DNA of 5,328 bases from DATACZ01 sp036258795 (lineage in GTDB: Bacteria; Actinomycetota; CADDZG01; JAHWKV01): the NCBI GenBank assembly GCA_036258795.1, contig DATACZ010000175.1, forward strand, positions 1 through 5,328, in the 5' to 3' direction. This document shows positions 1-5,177 of the stretch, piece after piece; position 1 is the first letter of the stretch, and every line of letters starts with the position of its first letter. A model generated the notes under the pieces. The model was not told the DNA's origin. It did no database searches and saw only the letters and a program-made list of their open reading frames with translations. A program made the translations under genes and the position numbers.

Positions 1-650
1 GTGGCTCTATCTCCCACCGCCTTCACATCGGTGGCATAGACGATGCCGGCGTCGGCCTCGCCAAGAGTCACCGGACCAACCACCCCCTTCACGTCGGGCG
101 CCTCCGAGACGGGCCTAACGGTGACCCCGGCCTTGCCCAGAACCTCCAACGCGTACCTCCCGGCTGGGACTTGGGGGGCGGCCAGCACCACCTTGAGCTC
201 TGGGTTCGCCAGGTGAGCAAGTCTGGCTATCCGTTTGGGATTACCCGGCTGGACGATGATCTGAAGCCGGTTACGAATGAAAATCTTGGGCTCTCCCTCT
301 AACAAGCCCTTGTCGGCCACGCCTTTCATGGTCGGCTCATCGGCCGGGGCAAATACGTCGGCACCTCCCTGCTCGACGATCTGCTGAGCCAGCGTGCTGG
401 ACGCGGCAAAGTTGAAGGTTACGGAAGCGCCGGGATAGGCGCCCCTGAACGCTTCGCCGATCTTGTTGAAGGGCTCGGTTAGGGATGCGGCGGCGAAGAC
501 GGTGGCATCACCTTCCACAGGCGGCTCGGAGGGGGAGGGAGAGGCCTTGGTGGGCTCCGGCGCATCCTGAGCGCACCCGCCAGCTAGTGCGACGGCGATG
601 GAAAGCAGAGTCAGCCGGGCCAGCAGGCGGACGCGCCTGAGTGGGCTCAA
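1..650 (-). CDS. modA: Molybdate ABC transporter substrate-binding lipoprotein ModA (3' end cut off by window edge)
   Basis: Captures molybdate (or tungstate) outside the membrane and passes it to the ModBC permease. My translation of the reverse strand gives 216 codons. Residues 1-26 form a lipoprotein signal: Arg-rich start, hydrophobic stretch, then ALAGGC with the lipidated Cys at 26. A Pro/Ser linker covers about 30-46. The ModA core follows with its oxyanion-site motifs: VFAAASL at 51-57, FAASSTLAQQI at 81-91, ADVFAPAD at 97-104, VPAGRYA at 161-167 and EADAGIVYATD at 198-208, whose Tyr205 matches the family's ligand Tyr. Roughly 40-50 C-terminal residues lie beyond position 1. The TTG start overlaps the upstream regulator's stop codon (TTGA) and no good Shine-Dalgarno is visible, so translational coupling is likely. 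modB and modC would be expected beyond the left edge. The family call is very firm; the TTG start is inferred from the signal peptide and the overlap. Confidence 0.93.
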   Translation of the reverse strand, partial: MSPLRRVRLLARLTLLSIAVALAGGCAQDAPEPTKASPSPSEPPVEGDATVFAAASLTEPFNKIGEAFRGAYPGASVTFNFAASSTLAQQIVEQGGADVFAPADEPTMKGVADKGLLEGEPKIFIRNRLQIIVQPGNPKRIARLAHLANPELKVVLAAPQVPAGRYALEVLGKAGVTVRPVSEAPDVKGVVGPVTLGEADAGIVYATDVKAVGDRA

Positions 651-1048
651 GGCTCTCTCGGAAGCTCGATGACCACGTTGGTGGACTTGACCGCCGCGAC
701 GGCGACCATTCCTTCCTCGAGCTTCAGCTCTTCGGCGGCTTCACGGGTCATCAGAGACACGAGCCGGTGCGGCCCAGCCTGCATCTCAACGTGGGCCGCC
801 ACCCCATCCTTCACCACCTTGGTAACGATGCCGGGGAAGTGATTACGGGCCGACTCGGCAGCGACGGGCCTGGGCTCTGAGGGAGCTGCCAGGCTCACTG
901 CAAAGCGGGCCAGGTCCGAACCCTCCACCAGGCGATGGCCGCCCTCGGTCCTTCGGGTAGGAAGCCGGCCCGTGTCGGCCCACCGGCGAGCGGTGTCCAC
1001 GCTGACTCCGAGCAGTTCTGCAGCTTGTCCCAGCCGGTATGCAGTCAT
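647..1048 (-). CDS. Molybdate-responsive regulator: excisionase/MerR-type HTH fused to a Mop (TOBE) domain
   Basis: A 133-aa protein from the ATG at 1048; an in-frame TTG two codons upstream would give 135 aa. Residues 6-49 are a MerR/excisionase-like winged helix: LGQAAELLGVSVDTARRWAD, then a basic wing with TRRTEGGHRL and the closing segment DLARF. Residues 67-130 are a Mop/TOBE molybdate-binding domain with the family's SARN opening, a GIVTKVVKDG strand, MTREAAEELKLEEG, and the VKSTNVVI end strand. In known families Mop domains bind molybdate or tungstate in oligomers, and the HTH binds DNA, so this is probably a small molybdate-sensing repressor or activator of the mod genes. It is not the E. 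coli ModE type, whose HTH is a LysR-like N-terminal domain. The stop overlaps the modA start, placing it first in a mod operon. A palindrome over its putative -10 box suggests autoregulation. Domain calls are strong; the regulatory role is inferred. Confidence 0.9.
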   Translation of the reverse strand: MTAYRLGQAAELLGVSVDTARRWADTGRLPTRRTEGGHRLVEGSDLARFAVSLAAPSEPRPVAAESARNHFPGIVTKVVKDGVAAHVEMQAGPHRLVSLMTREAAEELKLEEGMVAVAAVKSTNVVIELPREP

Positions 1049-1054
1049 GTCCAA

Positions 1055-1082
1055 ATTCTAGACTAGAAAGCGGCATTTGCAA
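1055..1082 (-). promoter_or_regulatory. Probable leaderless promoter of the regulator-modA operon
   Basis: On the reverse strand a -35-like TTGCAA (1082-1077, 4 of 6 to consensus) is followed by a 16-bp spacer and a -10-like TAGAAT (1060-1055, 5 of 6). The ATG at 1048 begins after 6 further bases, about where transcription should start, and no Shine-Dalgarno sequence precedes it. This fits a leaderless mRNA, common in actinobacteria. It is a pattern match only. Confidence 0.5.
1056..1068. promoter_or_regulatory. 13-bp palindrome over the -10 box of the molybdate regulator (candidate operator)
   Basis: TTCTAG and CTAGAA are perfect inverted 6-bp arms around one central base. The palindrome covers most of the putative -10 hexamer and ends 8 bp before the ATG. 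A dimeric HTH protein bound here would block RNA polymerase, so it is a natural operator candidate for the adjacent regulator. Binding is inferred. Confidence 0.4.
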
Positions 1083-1116
1083 GCCTGAGGAAGTCAAGAA
1101 GGAGAGTTTGCGGTAG

Positions 1117-1367
1117 TTAATTTAGGAAAAATCTAATCGCCGAAAAGTGTCTCAGGTTGAACTTCTGTCCCTGGGCCTCGACTATCGATTCAATAGGTCT
1201 CGGAGAGGTGACCGCGTCTGCGTGGCGATGGGCGATCCGCCACGTGCCTTCTTCTAGTCGAAAGATCGTCGGACTCTAAGAGCGGCCGACGCTTCCTTTC
1301 GGTCGAGCAGGGCTTTGAACCTCTCAATTTCAACGATGTACGCCGTGATACTCATCCACAGCTTCTT
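1117..1367 (-). pseudogene. Decayed SnoaL-like / DUF4440 (NTF2-fold) protein, C-terminal half with a frameshift
   Basis: The stretch between the regulator and the acidic protein holds no intact gene but does hold a readable remnant. One reverse frame (1367-1272) gives KKLWMSITAYIVEIERF, then KALLDRKEASAALRV. The next frame (1269-1117) continues with TIFRLEEGTWRIAHRHADA, then VTSPRPIESIVEA and a stop at 1117-1119. Joined, these match the C-terminal half of SnoaL-like/DUF4440 (ketosteroid-isomerase-like) proteins, where AY-V-IER is followed by LRVT-IFRREDG-W-(I/V)-HRHAD. The join at about 1270-1272 needs one lost base (LRV-T-TIFR). In-frame stops lie just upstream (TAA before KKLW; TAG at 1278-1276 in the second frame), and no N-terminal half is recognisable in any frame up to 1436. 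The ATG at 1355 could express only a 33-aa peptide. These proteins have diverse or unknown functions, so no role is proposed. A sequencing error could explain the single shift but not the missing N-terminus. Confidence 0.72.
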
Positions 1368-1435
1368 TTATGGAGCTCACGGGGACTCTACCTAAGAGGA
1401 AGTTCGGCAAGCGTAGTAGTGGCAGTTCCCCCATG

Positions 1436-2056
1436 CTAGGGCTCGCCGGCTCCCACGATTGAGTTAGTGCCGCTAGAGCCAGCGTTGTCCCCGGCGTCCC
1501 CTTCAAATTCGTCCGCTTCCTCATCGGTACTCTCCGACGGGTCGTCGGTCGTCCCGTCGTCGTCTTCACCGTTGGAGTCTTGGTCCCCCTCATCACCCGA
1601 TGGATCGTCGTCCGCCTCCTCGCCGTCGCCCTGCCCTCCGTTGTCTTCGACGTCGAAGTCCCCGGCATCTTCTTCGGCCGACTCAAAGTCCTCCTCAGAT
1701 AGGACTGATTCATCCTCCTCTTCAACTACTCGAACAGTTTCAATGCCGGTCGCAAATCGCCGCGGCCGGGATCTGGCCGCAAAGACGCGCCGCCTCGCCG
1801 GTTTGGCGCTGCCGGTAGAACCAGAGGCGGTGGCCGGGGTGGGAGGAGGCGGGGATTCGGAAATCTCGGGTAATACCTCGGGAATGCCCGGCGGTGAGAA
1901 CGACGGCTCCGGACTAGGGCTCGCGGCGCTTTGCGAATCGAATGGTTCCGACGCCTCCTGGTCCGAGGTTCCGACTAAGCCGGCCAGGCCCCAGAGGCCG
2001 AAGGCTGCGGCAGCCAGTATTACCGCCCATTTGAATAAGGGATGAGCAATGCGCAC
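1436..2056 (-). CDS. Hypothetical membrane-anchored or secreted protein with a long acidic tail
   Basis: A 206-aa protein of unrecognised family. The GTG at 2056 directly follows an in-frame TAA, so it is the first possible start, and it is the only one I see that keeps the hydrophobic segment. Residues 1-9 are mildly basic, and about 10-29 (WAVILAAAAFGLWGLAGLVG) form one membrane segment, either an uncleaved anchor or a signal peptide. Residues 40-80 are Ser/Pro-rich, 85-100 are strongly basic (KPARRRVFAARSRPRR), and about 111-190 are dominated by Asp, Glu, Ser and Gly. With one N-terminal anchor the disordered acidic tail would lie outside the membrane, possibly in the cell wall, perhaps binding cations; that is inference. 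It is divergently placed to sucC. The opposite strand also has a long open frame (1467-2045), but its product is a featureless Ser-rich mirror. The membrane segment and charge organisation favour the reverse strand. Confidence that it is a real gene is moderate. Confidence 0.6.
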   Translation of the reverse strand: MRIAHPLFKWAVILAAAAFGLWGLAGLVGTSDQEASEPFDSQSAASPSPEPSFSPPGIPEVLPEISESPPPPTPATASGSTGSAKPARRRVFAARSRPRRFATGIETVRVVEEEDESVLSEEDFESAEEDAGDFDVEDNGGQGDGEEADDDPSGDEGDQDSNGEDDDGTTDDPSESTDEEADEFEGDAGDNAGSSGTNSIVGAGEP

Positions 2057-2069
2057 TTAGATCTCTGGG

Positions 2070-2097
2070 TTGGGATCGGTCGAAGGGAATCTAGATT
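2070..2097 (+). promoter_or_regulatory. Possible sucC promoter in the divergent region
   Basis: TTGGGA (2070-2075, 4 of 6 to the -35 consensus) lies 16 bp ahead of TAGATT (2092-2097), a TANNNT-type -10 box. This would start a transcript near 2104, giving sucC a leader of about 70 nt. TAGATT sits inside the palindrome AATCTAGATT (2088-2097), so the same -10-like box also reads on the reverse strand toward the acidic-protein gene. A separate exact TTGACA occurs on the reverse strand at 2104-2099, but without a good -10 at normal spacing. Confidence 0.3.
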
Positions 2098-2151
2098 GTG
2101 TCAAACATCGACACGGTCGACCAGCCCGGGAAAAGATTTTCGCCCGGAGGA

Positions 2152-2168
2152 TACCCTTTGTTACCCTT
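2152..2168 (+). promoter_or_regulatory. Tandem TACCCTT repeat immediately upstream of the sucC start
   Basis: TACCCTT occurs at 2152-2158 and again at 2162-2168, with a 10-bp period (one helical turn). The second copy contains TACCCT six bases before the TTG, the geometry of a TANNNT leaderless -10 box. No convincing -35 is visible. The repeat could be a promoter, a regulator site or chance. Confidence 0.3.
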
Positions 2169-2173
2169 ATCGC

Positions 2174-3310
2174 TTGAACCTGTTCGAGTACCAGGGCAAG
2201 GAGCTTTTGGCCCGATCCGGAGTTGCAACTCCGGACGGGCGGCTGGCGGCTACACCGGATGAGGCAGCCGACATAGCCGAAGAGCTAGGACCTAAAGTTG
2301 TAGTAAAGGCTCAGGTCCGGACCGGCGGCAGAGGAAAGGCGGGAGGGATCATCGTTGCGGAGAGCCCTCGAGCGGCCCGAGAGGCGGCCTCGTCGATACT
2401 TTCCCTTGTCATAGGCGGCCAACCGGTTTCTAAGGTACTGGTGGAGGCGGCGGTAGCGATTCATAAGGAACACTACGCTTCGGTCGTGCTTGATCGGAGC
2501 TCGAGGAGCCACCTCTTCATGGTTTCTCCTCGTGGAGGGATGGACATCGAAGCAGTGGCCGGCCAAGAGCCGGCGGCCGTCCTCCGGCTACTCATCGATC
2601 CCCTTGTTGGCCTCAACCAGTTCCAGGTCAACCGGATGGTCAAGTTCTTGGGTATCGAGGGGCGGGCGGGGCGTCAGGCCGGGGTCCTCCTTCAGAGGAT
2701 GTACCGGCTCTACGTCGACTATGACGCCACGTTGGTGGAGGTCAACCCGCTGGTAACTACGCCCTCGAACGAGGTTCTAGCACTTGACGCAAAGGTGGCG
2801 GTGGACGACTCGGCGTCGTTTCGGCATCCTGAGTTCGACCTCTTTGAGGAGGAGTCAGACGATATACAGGCGGAAGCGCGGCGGCAGGGACTTGCCACCT
2901 TCGTCAAGCTCGACGGGGATGTCGGAATCATTGGTAACGGTGCGGGCCTCGTGATGGCCACCCTGGACTTGGTGGACCAGGTAGGGGGAAGAGCCGCCAA
3001 CTTTCTGGACGTGGGCGGCGGCGCGGACTCAAAAACCTTGTCCAGCGCCCTGGAGCTCATCCTGTCGGACGGCCGGGCCCGGTCGGTACTCATCAATATT
3101 TTTGGAGGGATCACCCGATGCGACCTTGTCGCGGAGGGGATAGTCGACGCCCTGAGCCGCATGAAGGTCAACGTGCCTGTAGTGGTGAGGTTGGCCGGAA
3201 CCAACGTCGAAGAGGGAAGGCGCATTTTGATTGAGACGAATGACCCGAGGGTGGTTGCTTCAAAGACCATGCTCGAGGCGGCCCAGGAGGCCGTGGAGGC
3301 TGCGAGATGA
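2174..3310 (+). CDS. sucC: Succinyl-CoA synthetase (ADP/GDP-forming) beta subunit
   Basis: Beta subunit of the TCA-cycle enzyme interconverting succinyl-CoA and succinate with nucleotide phosphorylation in the cytosol. From the TTG at 2174 it is 378 aa, close to E. coli SucC (388). It opens with the family's NLFEYQGKELLARSGV. The ATP-grasp region includes VVVKAQVRTGGRGKAGG (about 42-58), DRSSRSHLFM (107-116) and the metal-site strand LVEVNPLV with Glu189 and Asn191, then Asp205. The ligase domain carries GNGAGL (254-259), FLDVGGGA (277-284), NIFGGITRCD (308-317) and VVRLAGTN (337-344). All key motifs are intact. The reading frame extends upstream to an ATG at 2042, but those 44 residues have no SucC character and overlap the divergent GTG gene, so TTG is preferred. 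TACCCT lies 6 nt before it, compatible with a leaderless start. The only GGAGG nearby (2146-2150) is too distant. The stop overlaps the next start (ATGA). Confidence 0.95.
   Translation: MNLFEYQGKELLARSGVATPDGRLAATPDEAADIAEELGPKVVVKAQVRTGGRGKAGGIIVAESPRAAREAASSILSLVIGGQPVSKVLVEAAVAIHKEHYASVVLDRSSRSHLFMVSPRGGMDIEAVAGQEPAAVLRLLIDPLVGLNQFQVNRMVKFLGIEGRAGRQAGVLLQRMYRLYVDYDATLVEVNPLVTTPSNEVLALDAKVAVDDSASFRHPEFDLFEEESDDIQAEARRQGLATFVKLDGDVGIIGNGAGLVMATLDLVDQVGGRAANFLDVGGGADSKTLSSALELILSDGRARSVLINIFGGITRCDLVAEGIVDALSRMKVNVPVVVRLAGTNVEEGRRILIETNDPRVVASKTMLEAAQEAVEAAR
3295..3299 (+). promoter_or_regulatory. Strong Shine-Dalgarno for the propeller gene, inside the sucC 3' end
   Basis: GGAGG lies 7 nt before the ATG at 3307, ideal spacing, within the last codons of sucC. 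Together with the ATGA overlap this decides the start and indicates coupled translation. It contrasts with the TTG and ATG starts of the neighbours, which lack well-placed Shine-Dalgarno sequences. Confidence 0.75.
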
Positions 3311-4245
3311 GGTTATTCCTTGGAGGTTCGAACGGACTCGTGCTCTATGAGGACGAGGAACTGACCAAACTGCACAGCCGGCGGGTCCTGAGCGCCGTGC
3401 GTCTGGCGCCCGGACGTCTGGCCGCGGGGTGCGACGATGGTTCCGTTCTCGTTTGGGATGGCAACGGCGAGGCCCGGGTAGTGGCCAGGGACCTCGGCAG
3501 GACGGTTCAGGGCCTGGCAGCAGGCGGCGATGGCCGGCTGGTGGCGGGAGTTCTGCCGGCAGGTGTTTTGGTCAGCAAAGACACCGGCAAGACGTGGAAG
3601 CCGCTTGAAGGCTTTGCCGAGGCGCCAAACCATGAGGAGTGGACCGCGCCATGGGGCACCCCTCTCGTCTCCGCTATTGGAATCCATCCCAAGAATCCGA
3701 AGATCATGTACTGCGGCGTCGAGGTTGGTGGCGTCTACCGCACTCAGGACGGCGGCAAGTCCTGGCTGGATCTCAAGATTCCCGTGACCGACGTTCATTC
3801 GATCCAGATCTGTCCGGCAAGACAGGAGCGGGTGTACGTGACCACGGGCCAAGGATGTTTCTGTACCGATGATGAAGGAATGGCCTGGCGCCAGATGGGC
3901 CCATTGAACTCGCGCCAGTACACGATGGGCTTGGCGGCGCACCCCTCCGAGGCAGACCGGGTGATCATCTCCGCGGCGGCCGGTCCTCCCCCGACTTGGA
4001 ACGGCTCGGGAGGCGCCAAGTGCGACATCTACCTATCGACTGACTCAGGACGCAGGTTTCGCACGGTGGTCAAGGGCCTGGCCGGGGGCGTTCACCGTAA
4101 TGCCTTGGTGATAAACGTCAAGGTGCCCTCCGAGATCGTCTTCGGGACGTCAACCGGAGAGCTCTACTACTCCAACGATGGTGGTGAGACTTTCGACCTG
4201 GCAGCGGAGAATTTGGGGGACCTGAGGACCATCGTATTCGCCTGA
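3307..4245 (+). CDS. Asp-box (BNR/sialidase-like) beta-propeller protein encoded between sucC and sucD
   Basis: A 312-aa protein with five Asp-box/BNR motifs: SKDTGKTW (90-97), TQDGGKSW (146-153), TDDEGMAW (187-194), STDSGRRF (244-251) and SNDGGETF (289-296). They are spaced 41-57 residues apart, as expected for successive blades. The N-terminal part has WD40-like strands (GCDDGSVLVWDGNGEARVVA at 41-60), and typical blade openings occur (AIGIHPKNPKIMYCGVEVGG, GLAAHPSEADRVII). This resembles the VPS10/sialidase/YCF48-like propeller superfamily. Such folds usually form binding platforms; sialidase catalysis cannot be claimed, as no catalytic Arg triad or Tyr/Glu pair is evident. There is no signal peptide or membrane segment, and six Cys (42, 136, 169, 184, 186, 239) suit a cytosolic location. 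It overlaps sucC (ATGA) and sucD (TGATG), so co-translation with both subunits is likely, hinting at assembly or scaffolding of succinyl-CoA synthetase. That role is inference. Confidence 0.9.
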   Translation: MRLFLGGSNGLVLYEDEELTKLHSRRVLSAVRLAPGRLAAGCDDGSVLVWDGNGEARVVARDLGRTVQGLAAGGDGRLVAGVLPAGVLVSKDTGKTWKPLEGFAEAPNHEEWTAPWGTPLVSAIGIHPKNPKIMYCGVEVGGVYRTQDGGKSWLDLKIPVTDVHSIQICPARQERVYVTTGQGCFCTDDEGMAWRQMGPLNSRQYTMGLAAHPSEADRVIISAAAGPPPTWNGSGGAKCDIYLSTDSGRRFRTVVKGLAGGVHRNALVINVKVPSEIVFGTSTGELYYSNDGGETFDLAAENLGDLRTIVFA

Positions 4246-5117
4246 TGTCGATCTATGTCGACGCAGAGACGAGAGTACTGGTTCAGGGCTTGACCGGCCA
4301 GCAGGGGCGGTTTCACGGCCTCAGGAATCGAGAGTACGGCACCAAGGTGGTGGCTGGGGTGACTCCCGGCAAGAGCGGGGTGGAGGTAGACGGAATCCCC
4401 GTATTCGACAGCGTCGAAGAAGCGGTGGAGGCCACGGGCGCCAACACCTCCCTGATCTTCGTGCCGGCGCCCTTCGCCGCCGACGCCATACTCGAGGCGG
4501 CAAGCTCGCACGTTTCCCTGGTCGTGTGCATAACCGAGGGGGTCCCGGTTCACGACATGGCCAGGGTTAGCGCCTATCTGGCGTGCCGCGCCTCCCAGGT
4601 CACGCTTATCGGGCCAAACTGTCCCGGACTGATATCACCGGGAAAGTGCAATGTCGGCATCATCCCAAGGGAAGTGGCTGCGGAAGGACCGGTGGGGGTG
4701 GTTTCGCGCTCCGGAACGCTCACCTACCAGGTGATGGACGAGCTGACCCGCTCGGGTATCGGCCAGTCCACCACCGTAGGCATCGGAGGCGATCCCATCG
4801 TGGGGACCAGCTTCACCGACTGCCTGGCAAGGTTCGAGGAAGACCCTGACACCACGGTGGTGGTGTTGATCGGAGAGATCGGCGGCGATGAGGAGCAGAA
4901 GGCTGCGGCCTTCATCGAGGAGCATATGAAGACCCCGGTGGTGGCCTATGTTGCAGGCTACACAGCTCCTGTTGGCAAGCGCATGGGCCACGCCGGAGCA
5001 ATAGTCGGCGGAGCGGGAGAGACCGCCGAGGCCAAGGCCGAAGCCCTTCGGGGAGCCGGCGCACGGGTGGCACGCAGCCCCACGGAGGTATCCGGGATCG
5101 TTTCGGGCCTGCTGTGA
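4245..5117 (+). CDS. sucD: Succinyl-CoA synthetase (ADP/GDP-forming) alpha subunit
   Basis: Alpha subunit, which binds CoA and carries the phosphorylated histidine. At 290 aa it matches E. coli SucD (289). It begins MSIYVDAETRVLVQGLTGQQ, with the Rossmann CoA-binding loop at about 15-21, then YGTKVVAGVTPGKSG (31-45), FVPAPFAADAILEA (72-85), ITEGVP (96-101), GPNCPGLISPGKC (123-135), VSRSGTLTY (153-161), GIGGDPIVG (179-187) and GEIGG (210-214). Glu211 corresponds to the Glu that contacts the histidine. The active-site motif GKRMGHAGAI (244-253) holds phospho-His249. All catalytic elements are present. The ATG shares one base with the propeller stop (TGATG). The nearest GAGG is about 17 nt upstream, too far for a normal Shine-Dalgarno, so translation probably depends on ribosomes finishing the propeller gene. 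It ends 60 nt before purH. Confidence 0.97.
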   Translation: MSIYVDAETRVLVQGLTGQQGRFHGLRNREYGTKVVAGVTPGKSGVEVDGIPVFDSVEEAVEATGANTSLIFVPAPFAADAILEAASSHVSLVVCITEGVPVHDMARVSAYLACRASQVTLIGPNCPGLISPGKCNVGIIPREVAAEGPVGVVSRSGTLTYQVMDELTRSGIGQSTTVGIGGDPIVGTSFTDCLARFEEDPDTTVVVLIGEIGGDEEQKAAAFIEEHMKTPVVAYVAGYTAPVGKRMGHAGAIVGGAGETAEAKAEALRGAGARVARSPTEVSGIVSGLL

Positions 5118-5120
5118 CGG

Positions 5121-5134
5121 GGCCCTATCGGGCC
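5121..5134 (+). terminator. Short GC hairpin between sucD and purH (weak terminator or processing site)
   Basis: GGCCC and GGGCC form a perfect 5-bp stem with a TATC loop, starting 3 nt after the sucD stop. It is followed by GCTTTCTCC rather than a clean T-run, so it could be a weak terminator, an mRNA 3'-end stabiliser, or chance in GC-rich DNA. Confidence 0.3.
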
Positions 5135-5164
5135 GCTTTCTCCGAGAACGCTTAGTCGCCGCGA

Positions 5165-5170
5165 TATTCT
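5165..5170 (+). promoter_or_regulatory. Putative -10 box for leaderless purH
   Basis: TATTCT (4 of 6 to TATAAT, with the key T-A and final T) ends 7 nt before the purH ATG, and no Shine-Dalgarno is present in that gap. The expected transcription start therefore falls at or next to the ATG. No good -35 lies at 16-18 bp upstream, so the call is tentative. Confidence 0.35.
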
Positions 5171-5177
5171 CTCGTCC

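Noticed and set aside
1254..1355. 33-aa peptide gene starting at the ATG at 1355
   Set aside because: Its residues match the interior of a SnoaL-like domain, so it is better read as part of the decayed gene than as a real small protein; its Shine-Dalgarno is also poor.
1330..1725. Reverse-strand 131-codon frame rich in Arg/Thr
   Set aside because: Most of it is the out-of-frame shadow of the acidic protein; its tail shows no family resemblance.
1500..1740. Repetitive GAC/GAG-rich tract as a possible tandem repeat or CRISPR-like array
   Set aside because: No regular unit or spacer structure exists; it is low-complexity coding for an Asp/Glu/Ser-rich tail.
1467..2045. Forward-strand 192-codon open frame encoding a Ser-rich product
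   Set aside because: It mirrors the acidic reverse-strand gene, lacks a signal, membrane segment or domain, and its Ser runs are the complement of Asp/Glu codons.
2128..2148. Imperfect hairpin with AAAA/TTTT arms and flanking G/C runs before sucC
   Set aside because: The stem is interrupted by two unpaired bases and is short; it is too weak to call a riboswitch or attenuator.
2042..2173. N-terminal extension of SucC from the ATG at 2042
   Set aside because: It has no similarity to SucC, overlaps the divergent gene start, and the family start MNLFEYQGK-like begins at the TTG at 2174.
2719..3270. Reverse-strand 183-codon open frame inside sucC
   Set aside because: It lies antisense to strongly conserved SucC coding sequence and has no recognisable domain; it is a GC-rich codon shadow.
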